Below, piece by piece: positions 8,260 to 17,770 of a stretch of 56,672 nt of DNA. The stretch is from Deltaproteobacteria bacterium (GTDB lineage Bacteria > Myxococcota_A > Polyangia > Polyangiales > Ga0077539). The position numbers and the translations under genes are program-made. Each line of letters begins with the position of its first letter. The stretch's first letter is position 1. The stretch spans positions 1-56,672 of the forward strand of contig CANJUR010000025.1 of NCBI GenBank assembly GCA_947477565.1, in the 5' to 3' direction. The notes under the pieces are model-generated. The model ran no database searches. It saw only the letters and a program-made list of their open reading frames with translations, and was not told the origin of the DNA.

Positions 8260-8778
8260 CAAGCTCAACCTGACCGCTGGTCCCAACCGACAGGCGCGCG
8301 TGGCGCACATGGAGGTGCGAGCGAGCGAGGTGACGCTGCGACTGCAGGACCCGCGGAAGGAGTTTCACCGCGCATGGAAGAGCCGGCTTTGCCGCGTCGA
8401 AGACAACGAACTACGCAGTGCGGAGGCGATTCAGAAGTGGGCAATCGTACTGGACAGCATGGATGTCCGAGCCGTTCATCTCGCCCGTGCTGCCCGAGCC
8501 ACACCCGATCTGCCGGCCGCTACCGAATTCACCGATGACGAGATCGTGGCCACCATCGTCTTGCGCCAACCGAAGGGCATCAGCATCGAAGACCGGCCGC
8601 CGTTGCACCTCGTCGTGCGCTGGATCGCCAACCTCGGTGGGTACACCGGCAAGTCCGCCGGGAGTCCGCCGGGAGTCCGCCGGGACCGACCATCCTCGGA
8701 CGCGGGATATGCCGGATAGAAGCCGCTGCATGCGGCATCAAGAATCTTCGGCAAATGCAGAACGGAACACAGATGTGA
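8260..8778 (+). pseudogene. IS4/Tn5-type transposase remnant, internally deleted and frameshifted
   Basis: The frame holds pieces of a Tn5-like IS4-family DDE transposase: RVAHMEVRASEVTLRLQDPR, then directly KEFHRAWKSRLCRVED (containing the catalytic Glu region EFHRAWKS of the YREK block), then TEFTDDEI, RQPKGI and VVRWIANLGGYTGKS. About 50 residues that normally separate LRLQDPR from EFHRAWK are missing, so an internal deletion is inferred. After GKSAGSPPG the frame is lost: three tandem copies of an 11-bp unit (8652-8684) occur where two would keep the frame. Removing one copy restores GPTILGRG and a natural ending MQNGTQM with stop at 8776-8778. The N-terminal half and both insertion-sequence ends are absent, so it is not mobile. 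Confidence 0.82.
8652..8684 (+). repeat. 11-bp tandem repeat, three copies, causing a frameshift
   Basis: The unit AGTCCGCCGGG occurs three times without interruption. With two copies the transposase reads GKSAGSPPGPTILGRG, the expected family sequence; the third copy shifts the frame by +2. This fits replication slippage in a decaying gene. Confidence 0.92.
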
Positions 8779-8991
8779 CGAATGCTTAGTCGATGCCCGA
8801 ACCGTCACCAGCACCGCCACCCCGTCCAGTGGATTGCGTACCTTTCCCGTGGCCGAGGGCTTCGGCGCCAGCGCCCCCTTGAGCCCTACCCGACACCCCG
8901 AGCCCATTGCACTCCGCTGCGCAGATAATGCGTGCGCGCAGCGTTGCGTAGCCGTCGGCGTGCTTGCTGATATGTTTGCGCCACTACGGTG

Positions 8992-10098
8992 ATGGACACA
9001 TCGATTCAACAGGCCATCGACAGCATGGCGCGCGACCTCCTCCGCGCCTTTCCCCCCGAGTACTGGCGCGTGACCGACGAGGCGCGCGCGTTTCCGACCG
9101 CGTGCTTCGAGCGCGCCGCCGCCCTTGGTACGTTCGGCATCCTCCTCGGGGAAGAGCACGGCGGAACCAACCTCGGCCCGCGCGCGCTCGCCCGGTTGAT
9201 TCGCCTACTGCACGCCGGCGGAGCCGACGCGTCGCCCCTCCACGCCCAGGCTGTGCTCTCGGGCATCCTGCTTCGAACCACCGTCTCGCCGCGCCTCCTC
9301 GCGCTCCTGCCGGAGCTTGCCGCAGGCACCACGCGGCTGATCTCCGTGGCCGCCACGGAGCCCGACGCTGGCCTGGATTTCTCGACCATCGCGACGACGG
9401 CCAGGCCCGACGGCGACCGCTGGCGTCTCGACGGCCGCAAGATCTACATCTCCTTCGCAGATCACACCGACTGGATGATCGTGCTCACGCGCGCCGAGGA
9501 GGGCCCCACGCTCTTCGTCGTCCCGCGCCACTCTCCGGGCCTCGAACTGCGCCCGATGAACATGATCACCAACCGCCTCACGGCGCTGCTTTTTTTCGAC
9601 GACGTGGTGATCGACGACGACCTGCGCATCGGCGCACCTGGCAAGGGGCTGGAGATTCTCGCGCGGGGCTTCGTGATGCGTCGCATCCTGGCGGCCTGCG
9701 AGGCCACCGGCAACGCCCGCTTCGTGATGGACCGCGCCGTCGAGCACGCCCGCACCCGCGCGACTTTCGGACGCCCCATCGGCCGCAACCAGGGGGTGCA
9801 GTACCCGCTCGCCCACGCGGCGTGTCGCGTCTACGCGGCAGAGCTTGCCATCGAGGACTCGCTCGCCACGATGGAGCGCGGCGAGGACGCACACGCGGTC
9901 TCGTCGATGGCCCGACTGCTCGCCGCGGAGGCCGCGGAGGACGCCACCCGCGCTGCCTTCACGACCTTCGGCGGCATGGCCCTGGCCACGGAGGCCCACC
10001 TCGAACGCAAGCTGCGCGAGAACACCGTCTACGGCTTCGACAACCTCCTGCTGGGCCTCGTCGCCGAGCGGCATCTCGGGTTGCCGAAGAGCCTGTAG
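8992..10098 (+). CDS. Acyl-CoA dehydrogenase family protein
   Basis: The product of 368 residues has the acyl-CoA dehydrogenase fold: an N-terminal helical domain with FGILLGEEHGG, a middle beta domain with the flavin-contacting AATEPDAGLDFS segment (about 122-133) followed by WRLDGRKIYIS, and a C-terminal helical domain with ARTRATFGRPIGRNQGVQYPLA and the ending TTFGGMALATEAHLERKLRE. The family oxidises acyl-CoA thioesters with FAD and passes electrons to ETF. The usual catalytic Glu motif near the C-terminus (YEG) is not obvious; the equivalent stretch reads TVYGFDNLLLG, so substrate and even activity are uncertain. GTG (8989) and ATG (8992) start codons are adjacent; I chose the ATG. It stands alone, convergent to the Cys-rich gene. 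Confidence 0.85.
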   Translation: MDTSIQQAIDSMARDLLRAFPPEYWRVTDEARAFPTACFERAAALGTFGILLGEEHGGTNLGPRALARLIRLLHAGGADASPLHAQAVLSGILLRTTVSPRLLALLPELAAGTTRLISVAATEPDAGLDFSTIATTARPDGDRWRLDGRKIYISFADHTDWMIVLTRAEEGPTLFVVPRHSPGLELRPMNMITNRLTALLFFDDVVIDDDLRIGAPGKGLEILARGFVMRRILAACEATGNARFVMDRAVEHARTRATFGRPIGRNQGVQYPLAHAACRVYAAELAIEDSLATMERGEDAHAVSSMARLLAAEAAEDATRAAFTTFGGMALATEAHLERKLRENTVYGFDNLLLGLVAERHLGLPKSL

Positions 10099-10199
10099 TC
10101 ACGGCCTCCGCGCAGTCACACACGCGAGCGAGAGCTTCGCCGATCCGTGGGCGGCACGCGGCGACCGGGCGATGAGTGTGGGGAATGGAGAGGGAGGCC

Positions 10200-10229
10200 G
10201 AGGGACGCCGTGAGTGGCGGGCGTCCCTC
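10200..10229. terminator. Hairpin between convergent genes
   Basis: GAGGGACGCC and GGCGTCCCTC form a perfect 10-bp stem around a 10-base loop. It lies in the 140-base gap between the convergent acyl-CoA dehydrogenase gene and the large Cys-rich gene. No U-tract follows on either strand, so if it terminates it does so weakly or with Rho. Confidence 0.6.
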
Positions 10230-10238
10230 AGGCGGGTG

Positions 10239-13200
10239 TCAGGGGACGCAGGCGACAGCCGAATCGCGCACGACGAGGCTGGCGAAGCCGCCGCTGGTTG
10301 CGAGGGTCACGTAGCCCGAGGCGATCGATCCGAACGCACCGTGCATCGGGCAGCCCCAGAACGTACTGAAGCCCGCCGTCACCGGGTGCGAGACCCCCGA
10401 GAGGTTTGCCGCACACCAGTTGGTGGTGTTCGAGGTGAAGCCCGCGCCAATCACGCCCGTGAAGGTCTCGGGCGTTCCGCGACCCGCGACGAAGCCGCCG
10501 GCGAACGTGCAGCCCCACGAAATGAAGAGCGACGTACGGCCACCATCGACCGTGCGGCCCATGCCCTTCAGCCAGTTGACGCTGTTCTGGTAGAGCAGCG
10601 GCGCCTGGCCGTCCTGATGGTAGTCGGGGTCGCCCGTGAGGAGCACGACCCGCCCGCGCACCGCCGGCCCCCAGGCGCCCTGGGTGTCCTGCGCGGTGCC
10701 ATAGTTCGTGCTCGTGGTGCCGCCGCAGTTGCCACCATCGATCCAGATGGTGTCGTAGTTGGAGAAGTCCGCAGTGCTCATCGAGCGCCACATCGCGTCG
10801 CTCGCCACGGTCACGATCGTCCCCGTGGGAAACATCGCCGACCCACGAGTGCCGCCCGGCCCGTAGACCAGTACGCGCGCCGCGCCGGTGTAGCACCGTG
10901 AGCCGCAGGTTCCGGCGGTGCATGCGCCGCCCGACGGGCAGGCCGTGCCGCACGCGCCGCAGTTCGTGGACGAGGTCTGCGTGTTGATCTCGCAGCCATC
11001 GGACGCGACGCCGTTGCAGTCGGCGAAGCCGGTGTTGCACGAGGCCACGCGGCAGACGCCCGCGGAGCACGCGCCGACGCCGCTGGTGATGGTGCAGGCC
11101 GTTCCGCACGCGCCGCAGCTCGTGGACGAGGTCTGCGTGTTGACCTCGCACCCGTCCGCCGCGAGGCCGTTGCAGTCGGCGAAGCCCGTGTTGCAGACGT
11201 AGCCGCAGGCCGAGCCCGCGCACGACGAGGCAGAGTTGGCGCGCGTCGGACACAACATCCCGCACGCTCCGCAGTTGCGCGGATCGGTAGCCACGTTGGT
11301 GCAGCTACCCGCGCAGTTGCTGAGGCCCGCGGCGCAGGTCACCACGCAACGACCCGCCGAGCAGACCTGACCGCCCGGGCACATCATGCCGCAGGCGCCG
11401 CAGTTGCCGAGATCGGTCTGAAGATCGCGGCAGGTGCCCGAGCAGTTGGTCTGTCCTGACGGGCACACCAGTCGGCACAAACTCGACACGCAGGTCTGCC
11501 CGGTCGGGCACACGGTGCTGCAGCCGCCGCAGTTGCTTACGTCCGATGTGATATCGCGGCACGAGGTTCCGCAGGCGGTGAGGCCCGCGGTGCAGCTCGT
11601 CACGCACCCCGACCCCATGCAGATCTGCCCGCTCGGGCAGACGGTGCCGCACACGCCGCAGTTGTTGCGATCGGTGACGAGGTTGACGCAAGTGGAGCCG
11701 CAGGCCGTCTGGCCGACCGGGCACGTGATGACACACGCGCCCAGAGAGCAAACCTGTCCTGGCATGCAAGTGCTGCCGCAGAGGCCGCAGTTCGTTCGAT
11801 CGTTCTGGAGGTCACGGCAGGTGCCCGAGCAGTTGCTGAGCCCGGTGCCGCAGGTGACCGAGCAGCTACCCGCGACGCAGGCCTGTCCCGCCATGCAGGT
11901 GCGCCCGCAGAGACCGCAGTTGCCGTTGTCCGTGGTGAGGTCGCGGCAGGTCGCGCCGCAGGCCGTGAGGCCCGACTGGCAGGTGACCACGCACACGCCC
12001 GCGCGGCAGATCTGGCCGCCGGGGCAGAAAGCCCCGCACGCCCCGCAGTGGTTGGTGTCGGTCTGCGTGTCGCGGCATGTTCCGCCGCAGTTGGTGAGGC
12101 CTGCGCCGCAGCTGACGCGACACGCTCCACCCGAGCAGACCTGGCCGGAAGCGCAGGGCATCCCGCACGCGCCACAGTGGGCGTTGTCGGTCTGCGTGTC
12201 GCGGCATGTACCCGAGCAGTTGGTGAGCCCGGCTCCGCACGACACCTGGCAGCGACCGGCCGAGCAGATCTCCCCGGGGTTGCAGGCGTTGAGGCACGCG
12301 CCGCAGTGGGCGTTGTCGGTCTGCGTGTCGCGGCAGGTGCCCGAGCAGTTGGTCTGCCCGATGAGGCAGGAGACGACGCAGCGGCCGCCGGTGCACGCCT
12401 GGCCCGACGGGCAGGCGGAGCCGCATGCGCCACAGTTGATGCGATCGACGGTGAGGTCGCGGCAGACGCCGGTGCAGTTGGTGAGGCCGACGCCGCACGA
12501 GACCACGCAGGCGCCGCGCGAGCACACCTGGCCCGACGCGCAGGCGGTGCCGCAACCGGCGCAGTTGTTCACGTCGGTCTGAAGATCGCGACAGACGCCA
12601 CCGCAGTTGGTGAGGCCGGCGCCACACGAGACCTGGCAGGTTCCGCTGGAGCAGACGTTGCCCGACGGGCAGGAGGTGCCGCAGTCGCCGCAGTGGGCGA
12701 CGTCGCTCGCGAGGTCGCGACAGACGCCAGAGCAGTTGGTGAGGCCCTCGAGGCACGACACCTGGCAGACGCCTGCCGAGCACACCTGGCCGGCGGCGCA
12801 GGCTGTTCCGCACGCGCCGCAGTTGGCGCGGTCGGTGTCGATGTCGCGGCACACGCCGGTGCAGTTGGTGAGGCCGACGCCGCACGAGACGAGGCACGCG
12901 CCGCGCGAGCAGATCTGGCCTGACGGGCAGGCCATGCCGCACGCGCCGCAGTGGTTGCTATCGGTCTGCGTGTCGCGACAGACGCTCGCGCAGTTGGTGG
13001 TGCCCGCGCCGCACGAGACGACGCACGCGCCCATGGAGCACACCTGGCCTGCCGCGCAGGCGGTGCCACAGCCGCCGCAGTTGGCGTTGTCCGTCTGCAG
13101 GTCACGGCAGACGCCCGAGCAGTCCGACGTTCCGGCGCCGCAGGAGACCTCGCACACGCCGCGCGAGCACACCTGACCGGGAGAGCAGCGGGTGCCGCAG

Positions 13201-14150
13201 GTGCCGCAGTGGTTCACGTCTGTCTGAAGGTCGCGGCAGATGCCCTCGCAGCTTGAGAGGCCGCCGCCGCACGAGACGACGCAGCGGCCCGCGGTGCACA
13301 CCTCGCCAGAGCCGCACGCATTGCCGCAGGCGCCGCAGCCGAGTCGGTCGGAGGTCAGGTCACGGCAGACGCTCATGCAGTTGGTGAAGCCCGCGCCGCA
13401 GGTGGTTCGGCACGCGCCGCGGACGCAAAACTGGCCGAAAGGGCATGCGTTGCCGCAGCTGCCGCAGTGGTTGATGTCGTTGCTGGTGTCGGCGCAGATC
13501 TCGCCTCCGCCCGTCGGTCCCGCGTCCGCCATGGGTTCCGGGCAGATCACGGCCAGTTCCGGGCACCGGATGCGGCAGCGGCCAGACATACAGGCGTAGC
13601 CGTCCTGGCACTCGTTGCCGCACGCGCCGCAGTTGTTGGACTCCGTGCTGAGCTCGGCGCAGTAGCGCTCGCCCGCGCCGCCGTCCATGCCGGTCGCGGG
13701 ACGCGTGCACTCGGTCGTGGTGCCAGTGCACATGAAGCTGCACATCCCGGAGGCGCAGACCTGGTTCATTCCGCACGTGTTGCCGCACGCGCCGCAGTTC
13801 GCCCGGTCGGTCCGAAGCGACACGCACGCGAGGGCCACTCCGGCGTCGCCGCCACCGCCGCGGCAGAGGGTCTCACCCGCGCCGCAATCCGGCACGCAAG
13901 CGCCGTTCTGACAGACGTTGCCCCGCTCGCAGGCGCGCCCGCAGGCCCCGCAGTTCTCGCGGTCGTTGCGCTGATCGGTGCAGCGCTGGTTGCACGCCAG
14001 CAGCGGGGTCGGACAGCTCACCGAGGCATCGATGGTCACGTCGGCCGTGAGGTCGATGGTCGCGTCGCGCAGTTCCGGCCCTCCGACGACCGAGCTGCCT
14101 TCGCAGCCCGCGACGATCAACGCCGCGGCAATCACAATCCATTTGTTCAT
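10239..14150 (-). CDS. Giant Cys-rich repeat lipoprotein (MXAN_6577-like) with C-terminal globular domain
   Basis: The mature protein of about 1303 residues begins MNKWIVIAAALIVAGCEGS, a lipoprotein signal with lipobox IVAGC; the ATG at 14150 fits this and has a GGAG upstream. Then come about 23 tandem Cys-rich modules, of which some 17 in the middle are regular units of about 43 residues with the pattern D-x-x-N/H-CGxCG-x-x-C-x-x-G-Q-x-C-S-x-G-x-C-x-x-(S/T)C-x-x-G-(L/T)-x-N-C-x-G-x-CRD. The two modules before the last are the related GFADCNG..SDGCE type. The last ~210 residues are Cys-poor, begin RVLVYGPGG and contain TIWIDGGNCGG and GRVVLLTGDPDYH, reminiscent of a class I amidotransferase-like (flavodoxin-like) fold; that is inference. 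Expected location is the outer-membrane surface. The regular DNA repeats create long empty frames on the other strand. Confidence 0.88.
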   Translation of the reverse strand: MNKWIVIAAALIVAGCEGSSVVGGPELRDATIDLTADVTIDASVSCPTPLLACNQRCTDQRNDRENCGACGRACERGNVCQNGACVPDCGAGETLCRGGGGDAGVALACVSLRTDRANCGACGNTCGMNQVCASGMCSFMCTGTTTECTRPATGMDGGAGERYCAELSTESNNCGACGNECQDGYACMSGRCRIRCPELAVICPEPMADAGPTGGGEICADTSNDINHCGSCGNACPFGQFCVRGACRTTCGAGFTNCMSVCRDLTSDRLGCGACGNACGSGEVCTAGRCVVSCGGGLSSCEGICRDLQTDVNHCGTCGTRCSPGQVCSRGVCEVSCGAGTSDCSGVCRDLQTDNANCGGCGTACAAGQVCSMGACVVSCGAGTTNCASVCRDTQTDSNHCGACGMACPSGQICSRGACLVSCGVGLTNCTGVCRDIDTDRANCGACGTACAAGQVCSAGVCQVSCLEGLTNCSGVCRDLASDVAHCGDCGTSCPSGNVCSSGTCQVSCGAGLTNCGGVCRDLQTDVNNCAGCGTACASGQVCSRGACVVSCGVGLTNCTGVCRDLTVDRINCGACGSACPSGQACTGGRCVVSCLIGQTNCSGTCRDTQTDNAHCGACLNACNPGEICSAGRCQVSCGAGLTNCSGTCRDTQTDNAHCGACGMPCASGQVCSGGACRVSCGAGLTNCGGTCRDTQTDTNHCGACGAFCPGGQICRAGVCVVTCQSGLTACGATCRDLTTDNGNCGLCGRTCMAGQACVAGSCSVTCGTGLSNCSGTCRDLQNDRTNCGLCGSTCMPGQVCSLGACVITCPVGQTACGSTCVNLVTDRNNCGVCGTVCPSGQICMGSGCVTSCTAGLTACGTSCRDITSDVSNCGGCSTVCPTGQTCVSSLCRLVCPSGQTNCSGTCRDLQTDLGNCGACGMMCPGGQVCSAGRCVVTCAAGLSNCAGSCTNVATDPRNCGACGMLCPTRANSASSCAGSACGYVCNTGFADCNGLAADGCEVNTQTSSTSCGACGTACTITSGVGACSAGVCRVASCNTGFADCNGVASDGCEINTQTSSTNCGACGTACPSGGACTAGTCGSRCYTGAARVLVYGPGGTRGSAMFPTGTIVTVASDAMWRSMSTADFSNYDTIWIDGGNCGGTTSTNYGTAQDTQGAWGPAVRGRVVLLTGDPDYHQDGQAPLLYQNSVNWLKGMGRTVDGGRTSLFISWGCTFAGGFVAGRGTPETFTGVIGAGFTSNTTNWCAANLSGVSHPVTAGFSTFWGCPMHGAFGSIASGYVTLATSGGFASLVVRDSAVACVP

Positions 14151-14268
14151 CGCAAGGGACTCCTTCGCCACAGACCCGCCGCAGCGTATGGATACTATCG
14201 GGAAGTTCGCGATCCACGTCGATCGACTGGAAAATAGCGCCGCCCCCAATCACCCGGCACCGAAGCCC

Positions 14269-16206
14269 TCAACCCTCGATCGGCTCACCCTCGTCGGCCC
14301 ACGCGCTCAGCCACGCGTCGGTCTGCTCGGCGTGCTCCAGCAGGGCCTTGTAATATCGGTGCCGCGCCATCAATCCCCCGTCTCCCAGCACAAGCAGCCA
14401 GCGCTTCGCCCGCGTGAGCGCGACGTTCATCCGCCGCACGTCGCGCAGAAACCCAATCTCTCCCACGTCGTTGCAGCGCACCAGATCGACCAGGATCACC
14501 AGCTTCTCCCGCCCCTGGAATCCGTCCACAGAGCTCACCTCCAGGCCCGCATCGAGCAGGTCGGCCACCCCGTCGCGAATCAGCCGCACCTGCGCCTGGT
14601 ACGGCGTGATCACTCCGATGTCGCCCGGCATCACGCCCCGGGACACCAGCCGGCGCACCTCCGCCACCACGCGCTCGGCGTTGCCCGGGTTGCGCGTGCT
14701 CGGATCCTCCCCTTCGCGTTCCTCCTCCCAGCCTCGGCCCACCGCGTCGAGCAGCACGAACGGCCCCTGCCGCGATGCGTCTTCCCGCACCCCTGAGACC
14801 TCCATCAGCACGGCCGCCGCCACGTCCGGCGCAGCCCTCAGCGCGCCCCCGTAGGTCGCCGCGTTGGGGTACGCCATCAGCGCTTCATGCATCCGATGCT
14901 GCACCCGCAGCAGCGTCACGAGCTCCGCCGCGTGCGGCCCCGCCGCGAGCCGCTCGAAAAACGTCTCACTCAATCCCAACCGCTCCGCTTCTTCGCCGAT
15001 TACCGTCGGCGGCAACTGGTGCGGGTCGCCCGCCAGCACCGCCGCGGGAGCCTGCTGCAGCGCCACGAGCGCGATCGGATCGGGCGCCTGCGTGGCCTCA
15101 TCGAGCACCACGCGGTCGAAGCGCTGACCGGCCACCTGCCACGACTCCGACCCCGCCGCGGTCACTGCGATCACCGCTGCCGCGTCCAGGATCCCCCGTT
15201 GCGTGTCGCGCATCGCCCGCTTCGCACTGGCGTAGAGCCCGTTCACGTCGCCCATCACCTCGCGGCGCTCGGTCCACGTCGTGGCCTTGCGCTTCTCGCG
15301 CTGCCGCAGCTTCTGCTTCAGCACCTCGGCTTCGCGAATCCATCCCCGGGCCAGGTTCGCCGCGTCGCTGCGCTCGAGCAGCGCATCGAGCGTGTGCTCT
15401 TCCATTTCCGGCGAGACCCGCGCCGGGTGACCGACGCGCACCAGCTTCACCCCTGCGTGCACGAGGCGCTCCGCGAGGTTGTCCACCGCGGTGTGGCTCG
15501 CGGCCGTCACGAGCACCCGCTCGCCCCGCGCCACGGCCTGCCGCACCAGCTCCGCGAGCGTGCGGGTCTTCCCGGTCCCTGGCGGCCCAAGCACCAGGGA
15601 CAGGTCGCGCCCGAGCCCCCGCCGAACGGCTTCCCGCTGGTCGTCCTCGAGGTGCGTGTCAAACCACTCCGTCACCGCAAGCGGACGCTGGCTTTTCGGT
15701 GGACCACGGACGCCGAAGAGCACGTTGAGCCGCTGCCAATCGACGCTCCCCGGGGGCGCCCCGGCGGCTGCCTGCAGGGCGTCGCGACCGCGCGCGAAGG
15801 TCACCTCCGGCGCCTCCCGATCGAGCCGCCAGCCGGCGTCCCAGAGGTCGTCACGGGAGTCATCGAAGATCATCACGCCGACGCGCTCGGGGCTGCGCCG
15901 CGCGAGCACGCCGAGAATGGCCGTGGGCTCATCGGGCTGCAGTCGCCAGAGCCGCACCGGATCGCCAGGACCGAGCCGCAGGTCGCGGAGGTTGGCGCCG
16001 CGCTCCGGGCGAAACCAGAGCAGCAGGCGCTCGCCCGGCGCGGGCAATGCCTCGTCGAGGGTGAGTCCTCGCAGGGCGATGCGGGCCTCCACGCGCTCGA
16101 GCAGTGTGGTGTTGGTGCGCTCCTCGGCGTAGCGAACGCGCTCGGCGTCGCGCTCGGCGATCCACGCGCGGGAGAGGCGATCGAGCTCGGTCTGTAGATC
16201 ATTCAC
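14269..16206 (-). CDS. Superfamily I DNA/RNA helicase (UPF1/IGHMBP2-like)
   Basis: The protein of 645 residues carries all main SF1B helicase motifs: Walker A GPPGTGKTRT (about residue 207), motif Ia VTAASHTAVDNLAERL, Walker B DEATQAPD (about 367), motif III AGDPHQLPPTV, motif IV region RVQHRMHEALM, motif V GVITPYQAQVRLIR with SSVDGFQGREK, and motif VI MNVALTRAKRW. These enzymes use ATP to unwind or translocate on nucleic acid 5' to 3'; the arrangement resembles eukaryotic SMUBP2 and bacterial proteins annotated as AAA-domain helicases. There is no nuclease or zinc-finger extension. The start codon is GTG with only a weak AGG upstream. It lies upstream of the giant Cys-rich gene on the same strand, with a ~118-base gap, probably by chance. 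Confidence 0.9.
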   Translation of the reverse strand: MNDLQTELDRLSRAWIAERDAERVRYAEERTNTTLLERVEARIALRGLTLDEALPAPGERLLLWFRPERGANLRDLRLGPGDPVRLWRLQPDEPTAILGVLARRSPERVGVMIFDDSRDDLWDAGWRLDREAPEVTFARGRDALQAAAGAPPGSVDWQRLNVLFGVRGPPKSQRPLAVTEWFDTHLEDDQREAVRRGLGRDLSLVLGPPGTGKTRTLAELVRQAVARGERVLVTAASHTAVDNLAERLVHAGVKLVRVGHPARVSPEMEEHTLDALLERSDAANLARGWIREAEVLKQKLRQREKRKATTWTERREVMGDVNGLYASAKRAMRDTQRGILDAAAVIAVTAAGSESWQVAGQRFDRVVLDEATQAPDPIALVALQQAPAAVLAGDPHQLPPTVIGEEAERLGLSETFFERLAAGPHAAELVTLLRVQHRMHEALMAYPNAATYGGALRAAPDVAAAVLMEVSGVREDASRQGPFVLLDAVGRGWEEEREGEDPSTRNPGNAERVVAEVRRLVSRGVMPGDIGVITPYQAQVRLIRDGVADLLDAGLEVSSVDGFQGREKLVILVDLVRCNDVGEIGFLRDVRRMNVALTRAKRWLLVLGDGGLMARHRYYKALLEHAEQTDAWLSAWADEGEPIEG

Positions 16207-16281
16207 GACGCCGTTAGCCTAGCGCCACGGGGCGCTTGCGGGGTGTACCTTGATCAAGCCGTTGCGGCATCGGGACCCCAC

Positions 16282-17742
16282 ATGACCTTGCTCAATACTC
16301 GCTCCATCATTTGTCTGTTGATCGGTGTCGCCGCGGTCGGGTGCGCCGCGGAAGAGGCTCGCGTGGTGGAGCCCGACGCCGGCGCTGCTCCCTCGGACGT
16401 CGGCTCCGCACGCATCGACGTCACCATCCCTGGCTTCGACGTGGGCCCCCTCGACCGTCCCGCCGCAGACGTCACACCGAAGTCCGGGGACGTCGGCCCC
16501 GACGCGCCGGAGGTGAGCCGCGCGATGTTCTGCGAGGGGTCTGGTCCACCCGTGACGGTCGGTGCGCCTGGGGCGACCCGGTGCGCGGGGCGGCTCGCGG
16601 AGACGTTGTTCCGATATGCGCTGTGCAGTTGTAGCAACCTCGGGCTCGCGGGCTTTCTGCGCACGGACTCCTACGATTCCGCGACCGGGATGATGGGCCG
16701 CGAGCGCGGCGGCGCCGTCGGGGTCAACGGCAACTACACCATCGTGGGTTACAGCCAGATCGGCGACACGCTCACCATGTCGGGCATCGCGCCGCTGCGC
16801 CTCATCGGCGCGCACAACATCGACGGCGACTTCAACCTCGGCGGACCGCTCGAGGTCGTCGGCACCCTCGACGTCGCGCGCAACTCCCGCATCCGCAGCA
16901 ACATCACGGCGCTCGGCCCCATCCACGTGCACGGCGACCTGCTGCACCAGAGCGGCGCTCTCGCGCTCGGGGCCATCCGGGTGGACGGGCGGCGCTCGAG
17001 CGGATCGGTCACCGTCGATCCGCCGTGCGCGTGCGGCGCGAGCGAGATCTTCGACGTGGCCGCGGCGGTGCGAGACGCCCAGGACCACAACGACAACGCC
17101 GACACCGGCTTCGACGCTGCGCGCTTCAACGCCATCATCGGGGCGCAGGTGACGACGCTCCCGTGCGGGCGCTTCTACGCCGAGCGCGTCGCGGGCCTCG
17201 GGAGCGTCACGCTCCTTGTGGAGGGGCGCACCGCGCTCTTCATCGGCGGCGACTTCGACCTCGGCGGCTTCTTCGACGTGCAGCTCGGGCCGCGCGGCGA
17301 ACTCGACGTATTCATCGCCGGATCAGTACTCGGTGCGGGCTACCTCCGCATGGGCGGCACGAGCCGACCCTCGGGCATACGCATCTACATCGGCGGCGCC
17401 CGCGGATTCACCTTGCTGGGCGCGTCGCGCTTCGTGGGCAACGTCTACGCGCCACGCGCCGCAGTCACCATCGCGGGCTACATGAACCTCCACGGCGCCC
17501 TCTTCGCGCGGGACATCATCACCGGCGGCGACCTCGACGTGCACTACGACCGGTCGATCCTGCGGGCGGGCGACGCCTGCCCGGACGAGCCGATGCCGAC
17601 GGCGTGTCGGCGCTGTGGATCATGCCGCGCGAGCCAGGCATGCGTGGGCGGCGCGTGCGGCATGTGCCGGACGGATGCCGACTGCTGCGAGCCGATGGTG
17701 TGTGCGACGACGACGGGGCGTTGCGAGTCGATCCCGCCGTGA
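16282..17742 (+). CDS. Surface lipoprotein with beta-helix-like centre and Cys-rich tail
   Basis: The predicted protein has 486 residues. It starts MTLLNTRSIICLLIGVAAVGC, a lipoprotein signal, followed by a low-complexity Asp/Ala/Pro/Val spacer. The centre (about 130-430) is rich in short hydrophobic repeats with Gly-Asn-Asp turns (GPLEVVGTLDVARNSRI, ITALGPIHVHGDLL), the look of a polymer-forming or right-handed beta-helix fold. The tail is Cys-rich: CRRCGSCRASQACVGGACGM, then CRTDADCCEPMVC. Proteins of this build are frequent in Polyangiales and have no assigned function. The chosen ATG gives the signal peptide directly at the N-terminus; an in-frame ATG 39 bases upstream would bury it. Convergent with typA. 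Confidence 0.8.
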   Translation: MTLLNTRSIICLLIGVAAVGCAAEEARVVEPDAGAAPSDVGSARIDVTIPGFDVGPLDRPAADVTPKSGDVGPDAPEVSRAMFCEGSGPPVTVGAPGATRCAGRLAETLFRYALCSCSNLGLAGFLRTDSYDSATGMMGRERGGAVGVNGNYTIVGYSQIGDTLTMSGIAPLRLIGAHNIDGDFNLGGPLEVVGTLDVARNSRIRSNITALGPIHVHGDLLHQSGALALGAIRVDGRRSSGSVTVDPPCACGASEIFDVAAAVRDAQDHNDNADTGFDAARFNAIIGAQVTTLPCGRFYAERVAGLGSVTLLVEGRTALFIGGDFDLGGFFDVQLGPRGELDVFIAGSVLGAGYLRMGGTSRPSGIRIYIGGARGFTLLGASRFVGNVYAPRAAVTIAGYMNLHGALFARDIITGGDLDVHYDRSILRAGDACPDEPMPTACRRCGSCRASQACVGGACGMCRTDADCCEPMVCATTTGRCESIPP

Positions 17743-17770
17743 GGGCGGGTGATCGCTCGGAGCGACGGAT

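Noticed and set aside
11434..12582. Long plus-strand frames with QLVRP / HAPQ repeats opposite the first giant Cys-rich gene
   Set aside because: The repeats are mirror images of the Cys modules; there is no start signal and the minus-strand frame has the lipoprotein signal and conserved modules.
10239..14150. Regular ~129-base periodicity that might be taken for a CRISPR array
   Set aside because: The periodic units are protein-coding modules of variable sequence with no short identical repeats or spacers and no cas genes.
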